From Hippophae tibetana (taxonomy: Eukaryota; Streptophyta; Magnoliopsida; Rosales; Elaeagnaceae): a stretch of 64,000 nt of DNA. A model generated the notes under the pieces. It was not told the DNA's origin, made no database searches, and saw only the letters and a program-made list of their open reading frames with translations. Location of the stretch: the NCBI GenBank assembly GCA_037013495.1, contig CM072805.1:39241169-39305168 (forward strand), read 5' to 3'. Both the position numbers and the translations under genes were made by a program. Below, piece by piece: positions 47,655 through 60,822 of the stretch; the first letter of the stretch is position 1, and every line of letters starts with the position of its first letter.

Positions 47655-50600
47655 ATAAGCTTAGTAGCATGCTATACATTATTTGATTTTTGGAGAGTTT
47701 TTTTTTTTTTTTGAATAAATTAAAGTAGAAAATAAAGAGTGAGTTTCATTATGTGCGCGTGGAGCAGACAATCTATCCAAAACGGCTTATCTTATGCATT
47801 CTAGCAAGCCACTGTGTCGTCATTCTCTTTCTACTGTAAAAAATAAAAAATAAAAAAACTGTGTGGAGAGAGAGAGAGAGAGAAGGGGTAAGAAGGTAAA
47901 AGGAGTGCATAGGATACCATATGGCATCTACCAAATATCTCAATCATACTTATAAAATTAGAGAAAATTGGGGAAGAGAATAGAGAATTGAGATTATTAT
48001 TTACTTATTTATTTTAATTTGGGTTTACCAAATAATACCAAACACATTATCTTATGAATCTTTCCACGTGAACTGTCAACTCCTAATCACTAATCTCACG
48101 CATCTTCTTTTATTTTTGCTTGGTTTTCACCGTTAATCATTAGATCTTTAAGTTTCAATATAATATTCCTTCTCTTCCTTTGTCAAAAATCACAAGAAAT
48201 GCCTATGTTTAATCTTTTTAGTTTTATTTTTCTAAAAATGTGTCTCTTGATCTAATTTTGAAAGAATATCAACGGAGGTTGTCAAATTTGAAGTTATATC
48301 AGCTACCACACGCATTTTCTAAGCTTTGAAAATTAGGTATAATTCATAATTTCATAATCCTAAATTGCTAAAATTCTCAAATCTGGAAGCAATATATAGT
48401 TGGTTAGGAAGGTTAGTACACATATATTTATATACGTATTAATTATAATATGATACTTGATATACTTATAAAAAAATTAGATAATTATGATATGTGATGC
48501 AATATATCTATTGTGTATGAAAAAAAATTTATTTAGCATTTTTCACAATTCCCTTTCATTATTTTTTAAAATATAAATTAATTGAATTATTGATATTTTT
48601 TTCATATTATATATATATATATATATAATAAACCATATATTTATACCTTCTAGATAGTACCGCTGCTAATCACTAAATTGCATCATATTTAGCTATATAA
48701 TTAGTGGTCAATAATGATACAAAACCAAATTCTACAATGTTGGAAAGGGTGTCATTGACATATATATTAAAAATTTAAGTGATTTATATGTATTAATTTA
48801 TTATTTAATTGATAAAAATAAATTTAAGATAATTAGTTAAAAATATTTTTATGTTATAGATAAATAATCTTGTACAAAATAAATAAATAACTATAATATA
48901 AAAATTAAAAATTATTTTAATCATTAATAATTTATATTAATTAATGGATAAAAAATACGATTAAATATCATTAAATGAAAAATGACAAGTGTATATATTA
49001 GATCAATAACTTTGTATAAAAAATATATAATTATAATTTAAATAATTATTAATATTTTAACTTTTAATAATTTATTTTTTAATTAAAATATAATAATCTT
49101 AAATAAATTATATACAACAACTAAATGTAATAATAGTTATTTATAATAAAAAATATTATAAAATATATGTATAATTTGTTAAAAAATTAATATATATATA
49201 TATATTGCTAGACTTTGGAAATGTACGTGATTTATATTATATCAAATTTAGAATGCTTTTTATAAATAATGTTATTTTAGAACGGGTTGGAATGAAGAAG
49301 AAGAAAAGGAATTTATGCAAGTTTCAGCGAGATAATTATATAGTTAATCAAATATATTCTATTAATATATATCTCACAAATCTCGAGAAAAAATAGAAAA
49401 TTATAAAAAATAAAACCCTTAAAAATTATAATAAAAATAAAATTTTAATAATATTAAATGAGATTTAATTAAATACGCTTAATATTGAAAATATAAAAAT
49501 AATTGTAGATTAATTTAAACGAAGTATATTATAAAATAATATATTATATTTTTTAATAGTAAAAATGTATAAATAATACTAATAGATATTATTATTTTTT
49601 TCAAAAATAAAATAAAAAATTGTTAAATTAATTTTTCTTTAATTTGTATGATTCTCACAAGATGAGCCAATGAAGATCATGAACATTCCTAAAACCCAAT
49701 CTTGCCTCGTTAACCTCAAGTTTATTCCAACACAAGCTTTATTTAGAATTACGTTTTTTTATTTATTTAAGAGGTTTTATTTCTTAATTTGTTTTTTTTC
49801 ATTTATTATTATTTTCCTTTTTAGGAACCCAGATCCAATGTTAGACAAAAAAAAAAATCATGACAGGTATTTGTGTACGGATTAATTTGCCTTTTCATGT
49901 TCTTTGTTTATTCTCATGTTTTTATGATTTTTTTTTTTTTTTTTTGCTTACCTATGAAGGGAAAAAAAAAGCATGCATGTTTCTTTGATATCTATTTAAG
50001 TCAGAACGAATTTTAAAATCCTTCATAGGACGTTAGCCAACCATTCCGTTTGGTTCTTGCGTTTTGGATTTTGGTTTTCTGTTTTCTGTTTTCAGTGTTC
50101 GATTGCATGCATGTTTTTTTTTTGTTTTTCAAAACCGTATAATCATCTTCAGTTCTTCAAAACAAAAATAAGATTTTTTTTTTCATTTAGGATTCATATC
50201 AAACTCTTAAAAACTGAAAATAGGAAGAAAATAGCCAATCATCCCAATAATCTAGTGATAAACATGTTAGTGAACGTGTGTTACGTATTCCAAATAAATC
50301 TTATTGACGGATAAAAAAATTTACTAATATCTTATAAAAACTTAAAAACAAAAAGCACAAAATCAAGCAAATAAGTCATTAATTTATGCCTTATATCCTA
50401 ACGTACCATTACTAGTATATTTGTTTTTAAATAAAACCAAATGTCTCAATAATTAATAAAAAAATATTTTTCAAATAAAATCTAATGAAATAACATCTTA
50501 AAAAGAAATGTTTTCATGTAAAAAGACTCCAAATTCTTTCCATAGTTTTTCTATTTTTTTAATATTTATTTAAAAAAAATCCATTAATTTTTTCATGTGT

Positions 50601-50945
50601 GAAAGTTGCACTTATAGTTCCAATCTGGGAAAAAAATGGTAATTAAAGCCCCAAAGTTGTTTGATTTGAAGTGGCATGCAATATTTAGACAGGGGAGTAC
50701 TGAGAAAACCAAATATCCAATTGACTCGACAATAATTATTTAACTGAGATCATGCATACATTTTTGCAGATATATTGGATATATACCCTTTTCTCCGGCT
50801 GGAATTTTACTGCATGCAATTTTAGATCAAATATGATCAGCTTGATTTTGTTTTGATTAGGTTAGGCGAAAGCAACCAGGAATTAATATATTTGATATTA
50901 TGGTTTATCCATACATTTATAGTGAAATTATTTCACGTAGTATAA
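47655..50945. other. AT-rich intergenic region
   Basis: A (GA)n tract lies at 47862-47883 and (AT)n runs near 48609 and 49194. No supported gene; frames such as 49670-49885 and 50057-50314 are T-rich and low-complexity. Confidence 0.6.
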
Positions 50946-51395
50946 TAATATTATTCGTTTTGATCCATAACTATAAGTTCAATGAACACACACACATTAT
51001 TACTTAGCTCATAAGTAATGTGAGACACGTGTAGTAATACTGTATCATACGTCTCTATTTAGAAAGTCTTATATTCTCATAAGAACGCAATAATACATGA
51101 TCTAGAAATATCATGACTCTGATACCAATTGATACAAGACGATTAATTCATCTACTAGAGATGTAACCCACTCTATGTGACACAATATTTTTCGCTTTGA
51201 TTTATAACTACAAATTCAACGAATCCACGACTATGACTCGACAATTCAATTGGACTTTACAATTTTATTTTTAAAAAAAAATCTCAAAACACGTCATGCT
51301 ATTTAGAGAATACTCACCAATTATAAGCATATTACCACTTAACTCCTAAATAATATGAGATACATGCAAACATGTTACATCAAATTCTATATTAT
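50946..51395 (-). mobile_element. second TRIM-like LTR remnant
   Basis: ATTCGTTTTGATCCATAACT near 50954 recurs as TTTCGCTTTGATTTATAACT near 51190, and TTAGCTCATAAGTAATGTGAGA near 51004 recurs as TTAACTCCTAAATAATATGAGA near 51339. The two copies thus flank about 80 bp containing ACTCTGATACCAATTG at 51116-51131, the reverse complement of a nearly perfect Met-tRNA primer-binding site. The left copy lacks about 110 bp present in the right. No coding DNA is inside. Ends are approximate. Confidence 0.45.
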
Positions 51396-51962
51396 AATAA
51401 GACAAATATAATAATAAATGATGAATCAATTATGATTAAAATGTATGAAAGTTAAATAACTTTTTAGATAGAATACTATAATTATATTAATTATTGAAAA
51501 GTGAATAAAAATTCAAAAAATTTAAAAAATGATAAAAAAACAAGTAAATATACATATATATTTGAATTGATAAGTATTCTTAAATCAAAGTCTTTGTGTT
51601 CAAATCTATTTAAATTTATATTTTTGAGTTACATATGTGTTCACATACTTAATTTTTGACATTTTTAAAGTTTTTATGTCATCCAAAATTAACATAGTTA
51701 ATAAACCATTGTTATTATGTTTTTTTGTTATAATATAGATGTATACTTTAAATAATATATTTGATTATTGTTATTTTCTTTTATGTTTTAAATGAATTTG
51801 TATTTAAATAAAGATTTAATCCCTATTATATCTAGTATTTTACAGTTTGTATTATATCTTAATAATCTCAAGAATATAACATATGTTATTTTACTTGATA
51901 TACACCACAAAAACTCTTTCAAAGTTTTTAATTTATAAGTGTGTGAGAGATGAAATTATTTA

Positions 51963-52038
51963 TATAATACTATAGTTTAATGATATCGATACTGATGATA
52001 TATAATACTATAATTTAATGACATCGATACTGAGGACA
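51963..52038. repeat. 38-bp tandem duplication
   Basis: TATAATACTATAGTTTAATG at 51963 and TATAATACTATAATTTAATG at 52001 begin two adjacent copies, each running through ATCGATACTGA. Confidence 0.8.
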
Positions 52039-52689
52039 CAAAATAATAAACTCTTAATTTTGTTTTATTTTTCCTAATACACAAATTAGAATCTTTCGCC
52101 TACCATATTTTTTTATGCGATATACCTTATTGATTTCGTATTTAAAAAATTTATTAATATAATATAATTTATCATTTAATTTAATTTTTTAACGTGTATA
52201 ATATTAAGAGATATTTTTTAAGAAAATATTTTTAAATAACCAATTAATTAAAATATTTTAAAATAATAAATTGATTGATTATCTAAAAATATCATTATCA
52301 CAAGTATATTATTATACATGTAAAAAAAATCATGAATTAAATTATAAATTTTATTAAATTAATACTTTTTTTTAAAATGTGAATACAACTAAATAATATC
52401 TCAAAAATTTAAATAAAAAATACCACTAAAGTAACTAATTCTTAAAAAAAAACACACATATATATAAATATACCCCAAAATTTATGTCATGTATCTACTA
52501 AAATTTGGTTTTTCCCAAAACGCAATACCAGCTTGTGAAATTAGCGCAGGGAAAATAAAAATATCAAACGCACCTATACTATGTATGCATGCAATGTGTT
52601 TTTCAATAACTTTATCTTCTTCTTTTTTACTTGATAAAAGTTATATCATTGGGTGTTCACTGTTCTGATCTTGGAGAAAAAAAATAATC

Positions 52690-53005
52690 GAATCTTATCA
52701 TTTAAAATGATTTTAATTAATATAAATCAAATTAAATCGTTTAATTTATAAAATCGTTCGTTCGGTTCGATTTTTGAACACCTTTAATGAAAAATAATAT
52801 AAAATTTTAATATATTATTAAATCGATCTAGTCCGATTCAACCGGTTTAAAAATTAATACAAATCAGATCGAACTTGACCGGATCGTTTGAAAAACGTTT
52901 TTAATTAATACAAATCGAATCGTGCCGTTTGATTTGTAACACCTTTCAATCTGATCCGATTTTTCAGTTTAATCCGATCCGGACCGATTTATGGACACCT
53001 CTAAT
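52690..53005. repeat. internally repetitive block with TTCGATTTTTGAACACC-type phrases
   Basis: Phrases such as ATCGTTCGTTCGGTTCGATT, CACCTTTAATG, AATTAATACAAATC(A/G)(A/G)ATCG and GATCCGATTTTTCAGTTTAA repeat with variation about three times. Similar dispersed phrases are common in plant intergenic DNA. Non-coding. Confidence 0.5.
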
Positions 53006-54593
53006 TATACCGATGCTTTTAGTAGGATTATATTTGCAATTTTAAAATAACATTAGTATTAGACACATATTTTTAATCAGACTCAATATTAAAATTTAAA
53101 AATCATCTTAATAATAAATACTATTTTAATTATTTGTTAAAAGATTCATCTTTTACTTTGATTATAAACATTTGGGCTTAATTTTGCAACATAGAGCACA
53201 AGATTATAGATAGCAAATTTTAAATTTGAAGTTATTAACTAATATTTTTCTTAAAAATCATAAACATTAAATATGATATTAGAACTTAATTGTGAAATCA
53301 ACTGGTAAATCACACACATGAATTATATTCATTTATTTCTGATAAAATATTTACTCTTTCCCTCTAACTTTTTGAAACTCTTCACTACTACCAAAGCATG
53401 AAAGAACGAGATTGCTATATAGAGTTTTGTATTTATAAATTCGAAAAATCTATGTGTTTGTTGTACGTACTCTTCTTATTATATAATAGGTAAGACTGAT
53501 CACATGTCATTTATCACACATACAATATTATGTTATGTGTATATATTGCATGAATTTTTTTTATATATTATATTATTTTGATAAAACAAAAGTATCTAAA
53601 ATAAATCATATTGTATGAACTTTTATTGCACATAACATGCATGTGTAATGTCCGGATCAATGGTTCCAAATGCATGTACTACTCACGCACATGCTTTTTT
53701 TTTTCTTTCATATTCTTTTTTGTTTAATATAATATACAGTAATGTCCAAGAAATTGAATATGGTGATTTTATTATCCATCAGATGTGATTATCTGATTAG
53801 TCAGCTTTTAGGAAAATCTATATATAATTTATAAGTAAATTGTCAGGTTTGATGTAATTTTTTAGACAAACCAAAGCAAAAAGAAGATTAAAATTATGTA
53901 TTTTTTATGAACAAAAAGTTATCTTCCTAATCCAACCAAAATCTCGAACTGCTTAGTTCACAAAAAAATTATTTTGTCTTGTCTCAAACATAACTTAAAA
54001 CTTCAAGGCAACTAACCTTAATATATTGATATTTACCCTAAAACCTCTTTACTATTCAAACAAACCTCAAAAAGATTATTGATGTTTGCCCTAATTTCTT
54101 AGACTAAATTGCACATGTAGGCGTAATATCTATTATTTGTTAATCAAAGTTCACGTGATAAACTCTCTACCTGAATAATAATTAATTTATATTATCAGAA
54201 GATAATGAGAAACTAATTCTCCTATAAACTTGATTGAAAATTCAATAATATTTGTATATGTTTATCACTTTCTCGTAAACGTTTACTTTGTAACATATAG
54301 ATTAAATATTCATAATTTAATAATTAAAATTAACGAGTTTTTAACTATGATATTATGTTAAAAATTGTTTGAAAACTAAGTCTTAAAAACTAAAGATGTT
54401 ATCTAAAAAAAATAACTAGTTATAACTATTAAGTAACATCATGCATTTGGCATGCAATTATTAATTCTGAGTGGAAAATTGTGTTTGTCTAGTAGTAAGA
54501 GTCATTTTTCTTTTCTTTCAACTTATATATTTGAATTATGTGTAAAAAAAAAACTACACTCCAAATTGAATGTGAGCTAAATATTTGAAACTT

Positions 54594-54902
54594 TGTATTG
54601 GATATTAGTCTTTAATTCAAGAAATAAAACAAGGACCTTAATTAAAGGAATAAAGCAAGGAGCTTAATTCAAGAAATAAAACAAAGACCTTAATTCAAGG
54701 AATAAAACAAGAAATCTTTAATTCAATGAGTAAAATAAGAAATCTTTAATTCAAGTAGTAAATCAAGGATTGCTTAATTTAAAGAGTAATTAAAAGAGTA
54801 AAGTTTCTTTATAAATAGCTATACAATTGTATTGAAAACATGAAGAAAATAATACAAACTAGAGAGCTCTTTTGTATAGAGTTATTTCTTGTTTTTTCAA
54901 CA
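54594..54902 (+). repeat. 5' LTR of the copia element
   Basis: Begins TGTATTGGATATTAG and ends TTTTTTCAACA. A TATAAATAG lies at 54810-54818. The U3 portion (about 54606-54800) consists of seven imperfect copies of a roughly 25-bp unit, CTTAATTCAAGGAATAAAAC plus a short variable end. Confidence 0.88.
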
Positions 54903-54913
54903 TGGTATCAAAG
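54903..54913 (+). other. primer-binding site of the copia element
   Basis: TGGTATCAAAG directly abuts the 5' LTR end and matches the initiator-Met-tRNA complement with one change. Confidence 0.85.
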
Positions 54914-54964
54914 AAGGAAAATTAACTTGCTTTTGCTTTATTATTATCTTAGCATCTTCAATCT

Positions 54965-55966
54965 TTGAAATGGCAAGACAAGTCGTTAGGATCAGAACCT
55001 GAAAGTTCATCGATGCTTTCCTTCATGAATATACATGAGGTGGATGTCAACCCAAATCAAAGATTCAACTCAATCTTGTTGAATGAGTTTAATTACTTGC
55101 CTTTGTCAAGAGCAGTGTCTCTGGCTCTAGATGGAAGGTCCAAGTTGGGGTTCATAAATTGAAGCATCGAAGTACCTGATGTTTCCTCACCAACCTATCA
55201 ATCCTGGCTTAGTAAAGATCAGTTGGTTATATCATGGCTCCTAAATTCCATGGAACGTAAATTAGCTGAAATATTTAGTTACTTTGAATCTGCATACCAA
55301 CTATAGGAGACTATCAAGGAAATGTATGACAGTCAAAACAATGATGCACGAGTTTTTCAATTAAAGAAGGACATCTCATATCTGCAACAAGATGGCAAGC
55401 CTTTTGTACAACTCTTAGGAAGCATGAAAAACATGTGGAATGAGTTGGAAATATGTCATCCCCATATAACCGATATAGCTCTGCTACGAAGGAGGGCAAA
55501 AGAAGATAAGATATTTCAACTTCTGTCCAGTCTTGATTCAACATATGAAGATATACGATGCCACACACTCATGAATACTGAACTTCCTTCCTTCACCAAT
55601 GTATGTGCGACAATTCAACGTGAAGAAGTAAGGAGGAAAGTCATGAACAAGGGTACAATGACTAGTGCACCTGAGGTAAGAGCCTATCTAACCAATGAAA
55701 GGAAGTACAAAGGGAAACATCCAAACTTAAAGTGTCAACATTGCAACTATACATGCCATGTTAAGGACACATGTTGGATTTTACATCCAGAATTAAAACA
55801 TGATTTTATAAAGGATAAGGGTTTACAGAAAGTGAATCGTACTGCACACCATGCAAATCATGCTTTTGCCTCTACCTGTAATGGGTCTGATCCATTCAAG
55901 AATTTCACAGCGAATCCAGCTAAACTCATGAATGAGTTTATGTTGTATCTTCAAAGCAAGACATAA
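54965..55966 (+). pseudogene. copia gag with two in-frame stops
   Basis: One frame runs 54965-55966, broken by TGA at 55160-55162 and TAG at 55304-55306. It carries the gag core (KDISYLQQDGKPFVQLLGS, QLLSSLDSTYEDIR) and a zinc knuckle CQHCNYTCHVKDTC of the C-x2-C-x4-H-x4-C form. Gag would form the nucleocapsid particle that packages the element RNA. The stop at 55304 is consistent with a TGG to TAG change. The protease lies in a different frame downstream. Confidence 0.9.
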
Positions 55967-56015
55967 GGACATACAAGGTATCATAAAAGCCTTTAAAACT
56001 GCTCTTAAAATAAAT

Positions 56016-56292
56016 ATATTGTATGATTTTTGGGTTGTAGATTCAGGTGCCACAGATCATATGACAAACCATGTGTCAAAATCTCATAAGTTTGAAAAAT
56101 TAGCAAATCCTTTTCAAGTTTCAATTGCAAATGGTGAGAATGTAAAGGTTTTAGGAAAGGAAAAAATATAATTAATGTCAGATGAAATCAAATCGGCGGT
56201 TTTATATGTACCTTCTTTTCTCTTTCAACTTTTGTCTGTAGGAAAAATCACAAATACCTTGAATTTCTTAGCCATTTTTTCTCCTCACAATG
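56016..56292 (+). pseudogene. copia aspartic protease remnant
   Basis: Contains the active-site motif DSGATDHM (about 56040-56063) and a downstream LYVPSFLFQLLSVGKI segment, with a TAA at 56169-56171 between. The sequence then jumps at SPHNVIF into the integrase core. The His-Cys gag-pre-integrase zinc region expected between protease and integrase is missing, so an internal deletion lies near 56292. Confidence 0.85.
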
Positions 56293-57160
56293 TCATTTTT
56301 GATTGTTATAAGTATTTTGTGATTTTTATTGATGATTTCTCTCGAGTTACATGGTTATATCTTTTAAATTCTAAGAATGAAGTTATGGAAGTATTTAAGG
56401 ACTTTCATAACCTTGTTAAAAATCATTTCTCCTCTAAAATTCAAACCTTAAGGTCTAACAATGGCACTCGATACATGTCCCATATCATGAAACAATATTT
56501 GAGCATTCATGACATTATGCATCAAACAAGTTGTGCTGACACACCTCAACAAAATGGTGTAGCTGAACGTAAAAACTGGGACTTACTTGAAAAAACTAGA
56601 GCATTAATGCTACAAATGAATGTACCAAAGAGATTCTGGTCCCAAGGGGTTATGATAGTTGCTTACATCATCAATATATTACACAACCGAGTCTTGGATT
56701 TCAAGTCTCCCCTAGAGGTTATGAAAGGAAGGAAAATTAACCTCTCACACCTTAGAGTCTTTGGCTGTATCTGTTTTGTACATATTCAATCTCATCATCA
56801 AGATAAATTGGATCCTAGAGCTGTTAAATGTATTTTTCTTGGTTATTCATCTACACAAAGAGATATAAGTGTTACGATCCCCAACTTAGGAGATTAATTG
56901 TGTCTAAAGATGTTCAATTTTATGAAACTAACCTTTTTTCAGCAAGTCACATGAAATCACAAGTCAAAGGGATGACATCTTGGATGTGTTTCCATTACCA
57001 AGAATCGAACTTGAGGCTCCACAACAATAAGATCCCAGCCATGTCAACATTGATGCATCTCTCACTGAAAGTAACAATGAAGGGTCTCGTCTTAATGGTA
57101 CACTGCATGAAGATGGTGATAATCAAGATGATCCTCACAATATGGTACAAGATGTGAACG
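56293..57160 (+). pseudogene. copia integrase remnant
   Basis: The rve core is recognisable: FIDDFSRVTWLYLLNSK with the first catalytic Asp, TPQQNGVAERKN with the Glu, and a following FGCICFVH segment. The second catalytic Asp is Asn here (LRSNNGT in place of a LRSDNG-type motif). A frameshift near 56860 moves the C-terminal part (CYDPQLRRLIVSKDVQFYE) to another frame. Confidence 0.88.
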
Positions 57161-57269
57161 AGTGTGAGATAACTCCCCCTGCTCCACAACGTAATCCAAT
57201 GCGTGTTAGGCAACCTCTCATAAGACTTTGTCACCTACAAACCCACACATCCCATCTCAAATTATGTGT

Positions 57270-58865
57270 CATATAAGAGAATGACACCAGTTTATGCCGC
57301 ATTCCTCAGCACTATATCGAGTTACAGTGAGCCTCAAAAATTTCATGAGGCCAACAACCAAGAGGTGTGTAAGGAAGCCATGCAAGAAGAACTTAAAGCC
57401 CTAGATCAACACAACATATGGAGCATCACCAAACTTCCAAAAGGAAAGAAAGTCGTGGGTTTCAAATGGATCTATAAGCTCAAATTCAAGTCAGATGGAT
57501 CAATTGAGAGGTATAAAGCAAGATTGGTGGCTCAGAGATTTACTCAAACATTCGAGGTGGATTACAAAGAAACATTTTGCACCTGTTGCAAAAATGAACA
57601 CAGTAAGAGTGCTACTGTCCGTGGCTGTAAATAAGGGGTGGTCCATATACCAAATGGATGTGAAGAATGCATTCTTGCATGGTGATTTCAAAGAAGAAGT
57701 CTATATGAAATTGCCACCCAGACATCCTCAAAGTAATGAATTGGATTTAGTGTGCAAATTGCACAAATCCATTTATGGTTTGAAATAGTCTCCACGAGCT
57801 TGGTATGCCAAGCTAAGCTTTGTTCTCACTAGTGTTGGTTTCAAAAGCAACAATGTCAATTCCTCACTATTTGTTCGCACATGAGCTATGGGCAAATTGG
57901 TTGTGTTGATTTATGTAGATTATCTGATAATTACAGGTGATAATGCTGACGAGATTTTCAACCTTAAACAATCCCTCAGACAAAGGTTTGCAATTAAAGA
58001 CCTTGGGATATTGAAGTACTTTCTTGGTATAGAAATGACAACCTCGCACAAGGGACTCTTTCTTAACCAAAGGAAATATGTCCTAGATTTGCTTAAGGAA
58101 GCTAACATGAGCGATGCTAAACCAGTCATTACCCTTCTTGACAGCAAGCTCAAACATAGCTTGAAGGGCACGCCACTCACGGATATAAGTTATTACCAGC
58201 GACTGGTTGGTAAGTTGATCTACCTAACAATCACTAGACTTGACATTACATATTCTGTAAGTATTGTGAGCCAATTCATGCACTCTCCGACACTTGAGCA
58301 TTTGGCCTTTGTTAAAAGAATCTTACGCTACTTAAAAGAATCAGTGGGTCGTGGTATCATCATGAAGAAGAATGACAATGCACAAATCATGTGGTATTGT
58401 GATTTTGATTGGGCAGGGAATGCAATCGATAGCAAGTCCACCACTGGCTACTGTACATTTATCGGTGGAAACTTGGTCACATGGAAAATTAAGAAGCAAA
58501 CTGTTATCGCCAGATCAAGTGCCGAAGTTGAGTATCGTGCAATGGCTTCAATTACGTGTGAGTTGATATGGCTTAAAGGTCTTCTGTGTGATTTAGGTGT
58601 TCCTACAACTCTTCTCATGTCCTTATTTTGTGACAATTAGGCAGCCATGCATATAACATCAAACCCAATGTTTCACGAGAGGACGAAACACATTGAAGTT
58701 GGTTGTCATTACGTTCGTGAACAAGTTCAATCACAGGTGATTCAGACACATTATACAATAAGCTTCGACTAACTGGCTGACATCTTCACCAAGCCCTTGG
58801 CTTCTTATCAATTTCAACGACTTTTGTCCAAGCTTAGATCCATAAACCTTCTGGATCCAGCTTGA
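57270..58865 (+). pseudogene. copia reverse transcriptase / RNase H remnant
   Basis: The reverse transcriptase begins at PVYAAFLSTIS and includes [20 protein letters not shown], then a frameshift near 57580, then [16 protein letters not shown] stops at 57786-57788 and 58638-58640 and a TGA near 57881 interrupt it. The catalytic YVDD box is YVDY (near 57913), which would abolish polymerase activity. RNase H follows (GYCTFIGGN, SSAEVEYRAM, FTKPLASYQFQ) and ends at TGA 58863-58865, just before the polypurine tract. Confidence 0.92.
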
Positions 58866-58871
58866 TGGGGG
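58864..58871 (+). other. polypurine tract of the copia element
   Basis: GATGGGGG immediately precedes the 3' LTR start, the expected plus-strand primer position. Confidence 0.75.
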
Positions 58872-59167
58872 TATTGGATATTAGTCCTTAATTCGAGGAA
58901 TAAAACATGAGGCTTAATTCAAGGAATAAAACAAAGGGGCTTAATTTAAGGAATAAAACAAAGAGTTTAATTCAAGGAATAAAACAATTAGTTTAATTCA
59001 AGTAATAAGATAAGGAGCTTAATTTAAGGAGTAAAACAAGGAATCCTTAATTTAAGGAAGAATTAAAGGAGTAAAATTTTCTTATAAATAACTATATAAT
59101 TGTAATGAAAACATGAAGAAAATAATACAAATTAAAGAATTATTTTGTATAATAATTAGCATCAACA
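58871..59167 (+). repeat. 3' LTR of the copia element
   Basis: Starts GTATTGGATATTAGTCCTTA and ends ATCAACA. It repeats the 25-bp tandem units of the 5' LTR but with a different number and arrangement, and has visibly diverged from the 5' copy, indicating an old insertion. Confidence 0.88.
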
Positions 59168-59168
59168 C

Positions 59169-60822
59169 AACTTACGTCTTTGAGAGCAAATGAAAAATTC
59201 ACATTTGTTGTACAGTGACTCTTTTGTTTTCAACTTAATCATCAAATATAATTATTAGTAACTAACAACATCTCGAGCTACATTGAGTGAACCAATATTT
59301 TACATTTATTTACTTATTCCTCATTTATATACAAGTTAAATTTTTTTTTCACTCTGATGGAGACGTACTTGTGGATTTTATTCAACTTTCTTTCCTTGTT
59401 TTCAGTTTCTACATCATATTTCAATAAATATTTTCAAAGTGTTTACTCACGTCTTTAATAAACAATGAGACTTTTAGTTAATGGCTTCCTCACAACAAGA
59501 TTCCCAAACCCAAATGTGACAAAGACCGAGGAATCACTGAATAGGTTAATAAACTTTGATCCATTTGGCAACACATTAAGGACTCATTGGGAAGAAGACA
59601 AATAGACAAAAGTTAACGTAATATAATTAAACCATGTGTTATTAACTTATTATTATAATCCCTGCTTTTTGAATTTTGAAACTTTGATAGATCAATATTC
59701 TTTATCTCACATGTCTCTCTCATAGGTTCAAAATTAAAAATTTCTTAGGGTAACACAAGAACATGAGCCTTGAGGTTTTATATGCCTCTATCTCGTTTTT
59801 CAATTACTTAATTGAGTTTTTTCTTGTCCTTTCTTTCTTGTCACCATTTACACTACTTTTAACACGTGTTAATTTATACAATAAATTGAACCTCATTTCA
59901 TTTGAAAATGTATTCAACAGATTCATGGTCCAAAATGTTCTTTTGAGGTATATCATGGTTTGTGAATGCTTTGGTGAAGGTTGTTGTTCGAGCTCATATT
60001 AGCTCCATGTTTTTTAATGCATGTACATAAAAAAATTATTTTTTGAACATCTTTTCAAATACAATAAGGGGTAATCCCTTATTTTTAATCTAAAAGTTTT
60101 ATCCACTACCCAGTATATAAAGGCTGGACCTAAAGCTGTTAGACTATGACCATTTTATTATTTTATCACATTAATTAATGGCATTTCAATCATTTTATGT
60201 TTATTATTATTTTTATAACAAGATGTGAAAATATATGACAAAATGAAATATATAAAACAATATAATCGTTTCTCTTTATTTATATAAACTATAAATTATT
60301 TATTATTATGGGATATGGTAACCCTACCCTACACCTAAAATGGGTACGATGGATCGAAGAAAAAAATTCGTTGACCACATTATTGAGTTCGCAAAGGTTT
60401 TGAGCAATATGATTAATTTTGATCAGAAAATCAAACATATATTGCTTTTGTAATAAAGCTTCAATTTTTTTTTTTGTATGTATTGCTGTGGAAAATGAAA
60501 ATTTTGATGGGTCAATTTTTCACAACACAAACTCTTTTATATTAAATTTATCAATTTCTGGTTAGTTGGTGAATCCCAAATTTTGCAATAAATTGATTGT
60601 TCTCCAAGGAACCATATGCTTGTTTTTAGCAATCGTTACCACTTACAACCATAATTTTACAAGAAATTCAGCAGCACGGAGATAGATACGTCTGTGTCAC
60701 AATGGATTTTGGAAATGTCTTCACGAAGCAGTCTACCAGAGGAGGCAACCGGTTTGCGCAAATTTAGAAAGTTTCCATTTGAAATAAGGAGCGAAAAAGC
60801 CTTCATTATATCATCAAGAATA
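59169..60822. other. intergenic between two oppositely oriented copia elements
   Basis: AT-rich to moderately balanced sequence with no coding support. The frame 59763-60002 has no recognisable protein features. Confidence 0.6.

Larger units (their letters stand above)
51396..54593. other. AT-rich intergenic region with small repeats
   Basis: Holds a 38-bp tandem duplication at 51963-52038 and a block at about 52690-53000 of repeated TCGGTTCGATTTTTGAACACC-like phrases. No gene is supported. Confidence 0.6.
54594..59168 (+). mobile_element. Ty1-copia retrotransposon, nearly full length, inactive
   Basis: Structure in order: 5' LTR (54594-54902), primer-binding site, gag, protease, integrase, reverse transcriptase/RNase H, polypurine tract, 3' LTR (about 58871-59167). 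AACTT occurs at 54589-54593 and 59169-59173, a candidate 5-bp target duplication. Order PR-IN-RT-RH places it in Ty1-copia. Multiple stops, frameshifts, active-site changes and an internal deletion make it inactive. Confidence 0.93.
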
